Source of the DNA: Chloranthus sessilifolius
Taxonomy: Eukaryota > Streptophyta > Magnoliopsida > Chloranthales > Chloranthaceae
NCBI GenBank assembly: GCA_021018995.1
Contig: CM037590.1
Span: 65,443,597 to 65,507,596, forward strand
Direction: 5' to 3'
DNA length: 64,000 nt
The notes under the pieces were generated by a model that saw only the letters and a program-made list of their open reading frames with translations, was not told the origin of the DNA and did not search any database. Shown piece after piece: positions 44,971 to 55,849 of the stretch (positions within the stretch are counted from its first letter, which is position 1; every line of letters begins with the position of its first letter). Both the position numbers and the translations under genes were made by a program.

Positions 44971-46812
44971 AGTGGTATCAGAGCCTGATTTGACGTATGA
45001 TTGATTAAAACACCTGTAACAACTATTTATCCTTAAGATGTCATTCTTGGCGTTGAAGAAGAAAATTGTTTCTTTTGATTTCTCTTCTTCTCTCATGCGT
45101 CATTCCCTTTTTCTAATGATCTTCGCTATAAGTATAAGTTGCACTGTATTTATTTCTTGAGGCTTTTGGGTGACGTCCACCATGGCATAAAAATATTAGT
45201 GCTTTGGAGTCTTGATTTACTGGGACCATTTACATGTGAAGAAGAGCTTCAATTCATGAGGATTCAAAATGAATTCCTCTAACTAATATTTTCTATACAT
45301 CATTTATTAGGGCTACGATCTAATAAAGTTTCCTTGGATAAGTAACTTTTAAGGTTCGCTTTTCTAAGGCTGTATGGATCTCAATTACACCGCCACAAAT
45401 TCAATGCACTTGTGGACCACTAGATGATGTGGGTCTGCGGTTGGTGCATAGATTTTTGTCCTGTTTATGGCTAGTTTAGGGTTTAATTTTGTAGTAAACC
45501 TCTCGGTTTGGATTTTGATTCTATGGTTCAACTTTATTGGTGAAGGTGGAAAATTTTTCCCATAGAGAAAAGGTAATTAGTTGTGGTTTCCTTGTGATGT
45601 AGCCACTTGGATATTAATCCATATTATGGATTAATATAAGAAAAGTTTTGTTATTAAAATTTGGGTGTTTGATTGTGCCGTGGAAAAAGATAATAGGATT
45701 TTGATAATCCAATAATAGTTGGAACTTCAAAAAAAAAAAAAAGGAAATAGTTGGAACTTGTTCTCTTGTGGGCTTATATTGGGCAGGATTGTGTCATTGC
45801 TTGGAGCCCATATGACTAACGCACATTAGTTGTTCAAGTTATTTTAAATAAAATATATTAATTAATTCTTTCATTGGACTTATTATCGAAAATAATTAAT
45901 GTATTATGCAGTAACCCTAATGATGTGTCTGGTATATTGTTATTAGATGTGCTTTTGGATCTTTAGTTTGATCCTATGACCTAAGTGTATGTGTGTGCAA
46001 GCTCATATGTCTATGGCTAAGTTTTGTCATTTCAAATTTATTTAAATATTATTTCATGATTTTCTTGACTATGAGCATGGCTATGCATATACACTTTACG
46101 GTGAGTTGGTTAAACTCTTGAGACTAGACATATCAGGTCTAGGTCTTTCCAATGGGGTTAAGAAAGACCCCTAAAGTGGTCGTTCGAGAGACTATAATTG
46201 AAGTAGGATTGGATATGCCCAAAGGTGATTCATTAATTTCGTGTAAATTAGGTGAGTATAATAGTTGTAAGTGTGAAGGAGAGAGAATGATGATTCTCTT
46301 GCCCAAAGGTAGTGAATCATCGAGATTAAATCGGAAACATGAGTGATTAGGTCTACGCGCATTTTTCTGCGCCCTGGGGGAGAGGATAGGTTGTACACTC
46401 AGTTTCTGTCCAAAAGTGATGCTGGATGATGCACATTATCTATACCCAAAGAGTGGATTAATTGCACATGATAAAACACTCTAATCAATTCGTTCATACC
46501 CCTAATACAAATTGTTTTATCCTTGGTGGATACTAAGGACTTAAAGTCATTTTGGAGTCCTTTGTAGACATTAGTCTTTTAGACTTTTTGGTGACATGTT
46601 ATCATGTTTATATCCTTGGTAGATATTAATGACTTATAGTCATTTTGGAGTCCTTTGTGGATATTAGTCCTTTGGATTTTATGATTTCGTAATATTTTTT
46701 CATTCACTAGTGATGCATTTATTGTCTATATCCTTGGTAGATTTTATGATCTCATGACATTTTTTCATTCACTAGTGATGCATTTATTATTATTCTTTGA
46801 AATTCTAGAGTA

Positions 46813-47475
46813 ATGGAAGGGACTTCTATTCAGAAAAGTTTTGCAGGGATAGAACATTTGAATGGCTCTAATTATACTTCTTGGAAAACAAACATTGAGA
46901 TCATTCTTGGTTGTTCAAATTATGACTTTGTTCTTACGGAGAACAAGTCTTCCCCTCCACCAACGAATGCTACGGAGTCTGTAAAGACTTATTTTACTCG
47001 GTGGGAGAAGGCTAATAGGTTATCCATGATGATTATTCGTGCCTCTATTAGTGAAGTCATTCGAGAAGGTATAGAATCTACCGAAACAGCGAATGAATTA
47101 CTTGAGAACATTCAGAATCAGTTTGTAGGCTCAAAGAAGGCTTTACAGTATGAATATTTGGGTCAACTCATGAACCTTAAGTATGATGGTAATGGAAGCA
47201 TTCGTGAACATCTTCTTAAGTTATCTACACTGGCTATTAGACTTCGTTAACAAGGTATTAAATTTGAAGATATACTGGTAGTTCACATGAGTGTTCAGTC
47301 ATTGCCAAGCGCTTATGACACTTTTAAAGTCAACTATAATGCTCAAAAGGAGCAATGGGATCTGACTCAACTTATCACACTTTGTGTTGCTGAAGAAGGT
47401 CTTAAAGGCTCTAAAATTGAATCTACACATTTAACCCTCAATAAGAGTAGCAAGAAGAGTGGCACACCTTGGTGA
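46813..47475 (+). pseudogene. copia Gag (UBN2-type), one in-frame stop
   Basis: This encodes the particle protein of a copia element. The first part (46813-47250, 145 residues) starts with ATG and has LNGSNYTSWKTNIEIIL near the N-terminus, the usual opening of the copia gag domain. It continues with WEKANRLSMMIIRASIS, a LLENIQNQF helix and EYLGQLMNLKYDGNGSIREH. A single TAA at 47248 interrupts the frame. The same frame then continues 47251-47475 with HMSVQSLPSAYDTFKVNYNA, the classic LP..Y..F block, and stops at TGA. No zinc knuckle is visible downstream, unlike full copia gag. One point change would suffice to break it, so loss may be recent. Confidence 0.85.
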
Positions 47476-48049
47476 GTGAGCCAATAGAAAAATTCTATTT
47501 TGGGTGGAGTTTTTCACAAATTAAGGGTGAAGTTTTTCACAATTTTAGATGGCATACCTTAGTGAGTAAGCCAATAAGGTTTTACCATAATCTTGCCTGT
47601 GAGTATTAGTACTCTTTTGAATTTGCTCGGAGTTAAACATGATTAGGCATCACGTTAATAACTTCTTATTCTGAGGATCAGGTGAAGTATTTCACAAGCC
47701 AGAGTTTTCTGGATGTCAAAACAACATACGACGAGTATGGAGCGGGATATTATGGATTTGTACATTTTGGTTGTGAATTTAGTTCACATGTTAAATTGAT
47801 TATCATCTCTCAAATTTATTGTTAATTATAGTTTTGTGACCATAGAGCTGTCGTAGTATCGATTTCAGAAAATGGTATACTATGTGCATTCATGATCCAT
47901 TTCTATATTTTCATTAAATTTAGGTGATTTTGGGAATGCCTAAATTATTTCAAACAACGTTTTATTTTCAGAGTGCACTCGTTTTAGTTGTCTAATCCAG
48001 TGGGAGTCGTTTTTAAAACCATAGCCCGTGTGTGGACCAAGTGGGAGAT

Positions 48050-48545
48050 TGTTAGAATTTTTATGGAAACTAAAATTCTTATTTTGTGTGACCCACACAC
48101 ACTAGGATTTTATAAAACTCTGGATTGAAGTTGCTTGAAATAATAAAGGGCATTATTAGGAATTGAAGGAAACTTCAAGGTTTCCTAATTTACATGTGAC
48201 TCTTACTCCTATTAGAATACCTTGATGGACGGTACTCTAAGCAGGGCATAACTCTTCATACTATATATATTGGTAGACATCCCCCGCTTACTACACGCAA
48301 GTCTTTTGGCATCTTTCCATCAAGAGAGTGTAGCAAAAGAGGCAGGTAGAGTCACATTCTTCTTCCTTATAGGAAAGGCTTCGAAATTAATACATCAGAT
48401 TAAAACTAAAGCGACGGTCACGATCTTCGCGATAAGGTACGCACAAATATTTTAATTTATATGGATTGTGGATTTAATGTTTTGATTGATCATACGCCTA
48501 GATCCTAGGACAATTATTTGGGTGGTCGGATCGATAGATCCAACA
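48050..48545 (+). repeat. 3' LTR of the gag-only copia element
   Basis: It starts TGTTAGAATT and ends GATCCAACA, followed by the right TTTAT duplication. Confidence 0.93.
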
Positions 48546-48779
48546 TTTATACCTAAAAGAAATGTAAGGGCCAAGCGGGCTTACGAGATTTAACTTGTTA
48601 AGCCCTTATCCAGTTCAACCTACATCAGGCGTTTTGTTTTAAGGCCCTAGCCTGACCCTCTTACCCTTTTTGAGCCCTAGCCCTAAGATTTAGGGTTTAG
48701 GGTTTAGGGCCGTGTCAGGAGGGCTGTGGCAGGCGGGCTGATGGGCCGGCCCGAGCTTATTGACGGCCTTACTTGCACT

Positions 48780-49332
48780 GTTTGTAGAAGCTGGAACAAA
48801 ATATTGTATCGAGTCAGTCACAGATGGTAGCATACCTATAATGGACCCAAACGGTACGGGTATGAAACCGAGATTTAAAACCATGCTTAGGATTACCATC
48901 AACTCGGTTACGGAAGCAAAATATTTTATAAAAGAATATGCTGTGGAAATACAGTAAAAAATAATTTCAAAAAAAATAAAAAAAATTAGAAAATAAATAA
49001 GCTGGCAAGGTTGCCTTGTCATTTGCACAAACTATTTACATATTGCCGAGATATATTAACTAAGAAAAGTCAAGGGTGGGCTATATTTGGAGAATAATCC
49101 CCCTTCACTGGCATCAAATGGGTACAAACCATTGACAAACACATATATCAGGGGCACGATTATCTGCTCACATGGCAAACTAAGAGAAAAGCCACACTAT
49201 GGCTCGAATTGTCATTGGCTGCATGTCATATATATATCAACTGCCTTTAAAAAGTCCAAGAGAATTGCTGCAGGCAATGACAGCTCGAGCCATGAGCTTA
49301 TGCCCCGTGACTAATGAGATGCATGAGAAACA
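48780..49332. other. downstream flank of the NAC-like gene
   Basis: It includes the 3' side of the minus-strand NAC-like gene. The 65-residue plus-strand ORF at 48760-48957 has no recognisable domain and starts inside hAT-C, so I do not call it a gene. Confidence 0.4.
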
Positions 49333-52300
49333 CTAAAAGCACGAGAGGCAAAAGAACCTCCCAAGCTTCGTAATTCTACCAGAAGCCTTCCCACCACCTC
49401 CTGAACTTATAGGAGGTTCTCTGTTGGCTTCACTCTCTTTGCATGCGGCAGAAACATGCTTCGAGGCTACTTTATTAGGTTGCGGCTTGATCGTAGATGC
49501 CGAATAGACGGCAGAAGGAGCAGATGCAACCATAGCTTCTTTATTCTTCGTTTTGCTGCTGCTGTTGCTGTGTACAGAAGCTGAGGAGAAGAAAAAAATG
49601 CACTTAGTCACACTAACCTAAGATGGGAGGGAGGGGAGGGGAGGGGAGGGGGAACATGTTGCTAAGATAATTATGAAAAGAAAAAAAAAAAGAACAATCT
49701 TTATCCATTTATTTAGAATTATCGGTTTAGAATATTAATGTAATTTATGTATCACCAATCTATGTGCATATTAATAATTTCAATGTATTTCAATTTAACT
49801 AGATATAATTTTACATAATGTATGGTACCTTAAACTTGTATTCATGTCAACTGGAGGAATTCATTAATGTCTCCTATATATATATATATATATAATTTAA
49901 CATGCTATGCTGAATTTGTATTCATGTCATGGCTTGTAATTCTGACTGCTTCAAAATATATAGGAAATATCTATTCTCATAGGTGCGCATACCTGAAGTT
50001 GGCGGTTTGATAACCATCCGGTGGTTGGCAGATGCAGGGGCAATGAACTTGTGATCCATTTGCATTTTGGGCCTGTCAGCTGAGTCATTATTTGAAGTCT
50101 CCAGTTGACGCAACACGGCTGAAATATTAAAGTATTCATCTGATGTCACAGACAGGCAACTGGAATTTAATGAACTGGATATACATGATTCATTATCATT
50201 GAAATCGTCGAACTCGATGAAGCCTTCTGCTTCAAAATCATTGGGCCCAATCAAATCTTTTAATTCCAAGAAGTCTCCTGTTGGGGAATGATGGAGTTCG
50301 TGAGTGCGTTGGTCCTCCAGATTTCTTGCATCCATACTGACCACCTAAACAGGCATCACAGATTAAATTGAAATAAATGCAGCAGAGAGAAATTAAAACC
50401 ACTGCTTGCCTTTAGAAACCGATGAAAATGTGAAAATTTTAACATTTAAGTGTGGTGTGTGGAACAGCTTGCTATTAAACTGTTGTACTGGTTACACATA
50501 TTATTGTATAGTATTTAGGTTGCATTTGGGTTAGCTCTTTCAGGTGAAAGAGAGGCTCTTTCGCACTTTGGCTCAGGTGGGGAACTGTTTTTCAGGTTTG
50601 CTAACACTACTCCTCACCCCATCTGCTCAGGTGGAGAGTTGCGTCCGCTCTTATAAGAGCTAACCCAAACGCAACCTTAACATCTATGATGGAGTATATA
50701 TGTAAGGCATTGATTTATATAATTAAATAATTGATGCAGAATTGAAGCCTACACGCAGAAATCGTGACCGGATAAAGAGAATACATCGAAGAGGAAGTAG
50801 ATCTGCGAATGGGGAACTGTTTTTCAGGTTTGCTAACACTGCTCCTCACCCCATCTACTTAGGCGGAGAGCTGCGTCTGCTCTTATAAGAGCTAACCCAA
50901 ACGCAGCCATAACATCTATGATGGAGTATATATGTAAGGCATTGATTTATATAATTAAATAACTGATGCGAAATTGAAGCCTACAAGCCGAAATCGTGGT
51001 CGGATAAAGAGAATATATCAAAAGAGAAAGTGGATCCACGAGTGAGTTTTTAAAAGGCCCGTTAAAGACCCGTGTGCACATTATTTTAGCCATTTCATCT
51101 ACATTTCGTTTCCTTTTTTATTAGTATTCTTTTAATAAATGGTTTGTTTTAGGATTAGTTTCCTTATTTGAATCATTTAAGGGTCAGACACATATATGTG
51201 ATATGTGACTGTTAATTTCGTCACTTTCAATGCAACCATCGAAAAAATGGTCATAAGTCTATCAATATATGTCGGAATTGTGTGATTCTTATCTTGTTAG
51301 AAAATCATTTTGATAAACTATCAAATAAGACCAATTTCATGTCAATCACACATCATTTAACCCTTCAAAAGTGATCACGTAATAAAAAAAAGGATTAATG
51401 ATCCAATTAATTGTGACTGTTAGATTAGAAATTTTTAATGGTTGATTAAGAGTTTTATTTTCAATAGTATTCTTAGGGTTTCTTTTCTTTATAAATACAC
51501 ATTATAATCTCTTGTGATGATATTGAATAGATTAATAAAATTTATGAGTTTTGCTTTGTGCGAATTTTAGAAAACTTGAGATGAGTTTTCATTAGAAGAA
51601 TGATTCTTCTCTCGCGTGCGGTTTAGTGTGAGGCCAACTATTTTCCTTGAAGAGATTCCTTGGATCTTCTATCCCTTTTCTATTTTTTCTTTTAATTATT
51701 GTCAGGTAATTTATCTAGTTTGTTTCTATTTGAGCCTTGAAATTTAAAGACTTATAATCTTCTTATTGATTAATTCCGCAATGATTCGAAGTTGTCGCTT
51801 GGTGCCTTAAGCTAGATCGAAACTAGAGTCTATCTTTAGACCTATTTTTTGGATCGAAAAGTTCATATGCTAATAGACACTAAATCGAATCAATTAAATT
51901 GCCCCAATAAAGTTATTAAATATTTTATGTGTTTTGAAATTAAGTTTTATATCTCCGCTGCTCAATTAAGTCTCAAATTGATTTTAAAATTGCATAACTA
52001 GGGTTTTAGCGTTTTTCACTGCATCAAATTGGTATCAGAGCATAGTTCTAGTTTAGGGTGTTTGCTTTAAGAATTTAGTTCGTTTGCATGTTATGTCAAA
52101 CAGAGTTAGGGGATACCCTCATCATCGTGAACTTGAGTACGACCCTGCTGAAAAGTTTCTAAAATCTATTCGGGATGAAGTTCCAAATTTTAAGGGATGA
52201 ATGAACCCTAAAATCTTCGTGGAGTGGTTGTCTAATATAGAGGAATATTTTGATTAGTATGACATACCGAATGAGTACAAAATTAGACCAGTTAAAATAA

Positions 52301-55300
52301 AGCTTGAGGGTAATGCCAAGTAATTTTGGACTTGTATAGAACGTCGTATTGAATTTCTTTGGAGTAAGCCCATCTCCACATGGGATGACATGAATGTGAG
52401 ACTTATTGAAAAGTAGATTCCTTTAACACACCGTCACCTTCTACGGAGTTTGAAAACCAAGACGGATAAGTGTCCTACTTGCTCTAAGTGTCAAGGGTTC
52501 GAACATTTTGCCTATCAATGTCCAACAAAATTTCCCGTTCAAAATTTATTCATTAAAGATGAAGAAAATAAGGAGCAGGAAAAATTGAAAATAGAAAAGG
52601 AATTGTATGACCCTAATACCGTGATGAGTGGGGAGATAGAAGAGTGTATGACCCTAAACCTAATTTGTGTTGAAGAAACCTCTATTTCCGTTATGAATGA
52701 TAGTTCCGTGTTGGTCCCATATGAGTCACTCGAATCACTCACACATGAGTCGTTAGTATCAGTTGAGTCGATTACACATGAGTCGCTAATATCATTAGTG
52801 CCACCTACACATGAGCATATAGAGTTCGTAGATGCACATACACCCACTACAAAAAATAAGACTATTAGCAGCAGCCAAAAACTGCCACTATTAGCAAAAA
52901 AATTGCCACTAATATCCTTGTCGCTAATAGCCTTAATAGCCTTTAATAATTTTTTTTTTAATAGCGGCAATTTTTTACAGCAAAAAATTGTCGCTAATAG
53001 TCTTATTTTTTGTAGTGAACTCATATTATCGAGTTGCATTTTGAATCATCGTATGAGTTGCATACTAATTCACGTTCGGAGTCGTGTTGTGAATCAAGTC
53101 TTGATGCACATTCTGCATTGCATTGTGAGTTACCGTCTGATTTTCATTCTGAGTTGCATGAAATTAATGATAAGATTGTATTGAGCAATGGAAGTATCGA
53201 AAACTTTTCTAACTCACAAAATTTGTTTAATGAATTTAAGGATGGTGATTTTGTTTTGGTTCAATTTAGACCCGAACAAATCCATAAAAAATTGTAGAGG
53301 GTTTGTTCAAATGCTAAATTGGAAATATTGTGATCTTTAAAATGGTTCATTATGATAGTCTAGATTTTCCTTTAGACATGGGTACTAATGCAATGATTAT
53401 GTTGGAGGATGCACATCCACCTGAGCCCAATCTTATCTACCTATTGATTTCCAAATACCTGCCTGAACAATGTATTAAGAGGTTAGATGGAAAAGTTTTG
53501 GGAGATTCATATTTTGTTTCCAAGGTAAAGACACACCAAGCATATCGAGAGTATCGTCTTAGGTGGACAGGTAAATTGAAAATTGACAACACTTGGATTG
53601 CAAGGAGAACGCAATCTGAGAAACATCAAGCATACCTCATCCACTGGAAGGGTAAGCCAAATACTAAAGCTACATGGATAATAAGAAGTATGCGTGCCGA
53701 AAAGCGTCAACAATACCTTATCAAGTGGAAAAGCAAGCCCAAGGTTGAGAGTACATCGACTGCGATGAGTAGACCACCTAACTCATCGGACCTATATGTT
53801 GTCTGTGACCTCCACGATGAAAATTCATGTCAGCCAAAGTTCGAGGTCGAACTTCTTCAAAGTAGGAGGAATGATGCGGAATTGAAGCCTACAGCTGAAA
53901 TTGTGACCGGATAAAGAGGATACATCGAAAGAGAAAGCGAACTCGCGAATGAGTTTTTAAAAGGCCCGTTAAGTGCGCACGTTATTTTAGGCATTTTATC
54001 TAGGTTTAGTTTCCATTTTTATAAGGATTCTTTTAATAAATGGTTCGTTTTAGGATTAGTTTCCTTATTTGAATAATTTAAGGGTCAGATATATGTGATA
54101 TACTTTCAGCGCAACCATTGGAAAAATGGTCATATGTCTATCAATATATGTCGGAATTAAGTAATTTTTCTCTTGTTGGAAGCCACTTCGATAAACTTTC
54201 AAATAAAACCAATTTCACCTCAATCGGACATCGTTTGACCCTTCAAAAGTGATCGCGTAATAAAAATATAGGAATAGTGGTGAAATTAGTTGTGACCGTT
54301 AGATTAGAAAGTTTTAATGGTTGATTACGAGTTTTATTTTAAGTAATATTCGTAGGGGTTCTTTTCTTTATAAATACACAATGTAATCTCTTATGATGAT
54401 ATTGAATGGATGATTAATAAAATTTATGAGTTTTGCTTTATTCAAATTTTAGAAAACTTGAGATGAGTTTTCATTAGAAGAGTGATTCTTTTCCCGCATG
54501 CAGTTTGGTGTGAGGCCAACTATCTTCCTTAAAGAGATTCCTTGAATCTTCTATCCATTTTCTATTTTGTCTTTTGATTATTGTCAAGTAATTTATCTAG
54601 TTTGTTTCTATTGATTAATTCCGCAATGATTCGAAATTGTCGCTTGGTGCCCTAAGCTAGATCGAAACTACAGTCTATCTTTAGACCTATTCTCTAGATC
54701 ATAAAGTTTATATGCTAACAGACGCTAAATTGAATCAATTAAATTGCCTTAATAAAGTTATTAAAGATTAATTTCTATATCTCCGCTACTCAATTAAATC
54801 TCAAATTGATTTTAAAATTGCATAACTAGGGTTTTAGTGTTTTTTAAAGCATCAATAACTATATAAATGGAAAGAGCATGAATGTTCAGATTATACAATA
54901 GGGTTTACTTGGTTTCCATCCCATCATCCCAAGCATCCCATGGTTTCAAAAGCAGGACCAAATTTTGGGTCATCTTGAAAGGATCTGATCACTGTCCTGA
55001 TAATAATAATAGTAATAATAACAACAATAATAAAGCTAAGAATAGTAATATATTGACTCTGGTCATTGACATCAACGGATAGCACTCAGACCAACATTTT
55101 TATGCAACATGGTGCATATCTTTTTACCAATCCACGCCGTCGAAGTGGCAGAACATCACATGAGCTTCACTCTTTAAAAAAACATGTCCATTAGAGAATT
55201 TGTACACCATCTAGTTCAATACCTCAATGTAGAACCGATATATGCTATGAAGAGCTGTTACTTCATGTTGTGCATGGATTAAACAATTTGGATAAATGGA

Positions 55301-55806
55301 CATGTTGTTTAGGCCAACAACTTTTCATATGATGTTTTGTAACTTGGACGACATGGATTAGTAAAAAATCTGCATCAAATGGCCTAAAAGTGTTGTGTGC
55401 GGATATCATCTATTGATCTAGCCGACACTTGGTTAATCATAATAATACACATACGTACATATGCAGGAAAATCACTATATTGATAACAAATTCCATTGAA
55501 AAGGAGGCTTTATTACCTATATTTTCAATATGTTGGCCATGAACAGATCCTGTTACTCCTTACCCAGACATGTTCTTATTGTGCTAAACACCACAAAAAA
55601 AATATATACTATATTGCCCAAACTGGTCATAACGCTTTTTTTTGGTGTTGCAGAAAGATAACATTTGGTTCATAGGAGACAATTTACTATTACAAATTCC
55701 ATATGAGCTAGTTTATGACCGGGGAGGATGACATTTAGAAAATGGTGGCTACAAGAGGATGAGTATGAATTATTTGTAAATACATAAAGAAACTAAACAA
55801 AAGGGT

Positions 55807-55849
<43 letters not shown>

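Larger units (their letters stand above)
44475..48545 (+). mobile_element. non-autonomous copia element encoding only Gag
   Basis: Two LTRs of equal length (496 bp: 44475-44970 and 48050-48545) are flanked by a perfect 5-bp duplication TTTAT (44470-44474 and 48546-48550). The primer-binding site TGGTATCAGAGC is at 44973-44984, matching initiator methionine tRNA. A purine-rich GTGGGAGAT precedes the 3' LTR. The 3.1-kb interior holds one recognisable gene, a copia gag at 46813-47475, and no protease, integrase, RT or RNase H motif. By eye the LTRs differ at roughly 25-30 positions with no net length change (about 94% identity). It matches the TR-GAG type of non-autonomous element. Confidence 0.9.
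39407..48771. mobile_element. hAT element (hAT-C) containing several nested elements
   Basis: A perfect 8-bp duplication CTTGCACT (39399-39406 and 48772-48779) flanks ends TAGGGCTGTCAACAGGCT and, reversed, TAAGGCCGTCAATAAGCT. Subterminal zones on both sides carry GGGCC/GGCCC-rich motifs and three TTTAGGG units (48689-48709). No transposase motif is visible. After removing the foldback element (39714-42089) and the copia element (44475-48545) about 2.9 kb remains, including the LINE fragment, so hAT-C was non-autonomous or internally replaced. The exact 8-bp match makes chance pairing unlikely, although the two ends are 9.4 kb apart. Confidence 0.75.
50964..54854 (+). mobile_element. non-autonomous Ty3/gypsy element in the NAC intron
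   Basis: LTRs 50964-52026 and 53872-54854 start TGATGC and end GCATCA. The flanking duplication is ATAAC (50959-50963 and 54855-54859). A primer-binding site TGGTATCAGAGC is at 52030-52041, and AGTAGGAGGAA is the polypurine tract. Only 1.85 kb separates the LTRs. It encodes a gag relic, an integrase C-terminal stub and chromodomain-like repeats, with protease, RT, RNase H and the integrase core absent. It is antisense to the NAC gene and wholly intronic, so splicing may tolerate it. The LTRs have diverged noticeably, including an 80-bp length difference. Confidence 0.9.

Noticed and set aside
48689..48709. Three TTTAGGG units, the plant telomere motif
   Set aside because: There are only three units, and they lie inside the GGGCC-rich subterminal region of hAT-C. 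This is not an interstitial telomere.
52539..53039. 166-residue minus-strand ORF
   Set aside because: It is the shadow of the gag relic plus the CACTA-type MITE on the opposite strand.
54882..55082. Asn-rich plus-strand ORF
   Set aside because: It reads through an AAT/AAC microsatellite in the NAC intron.
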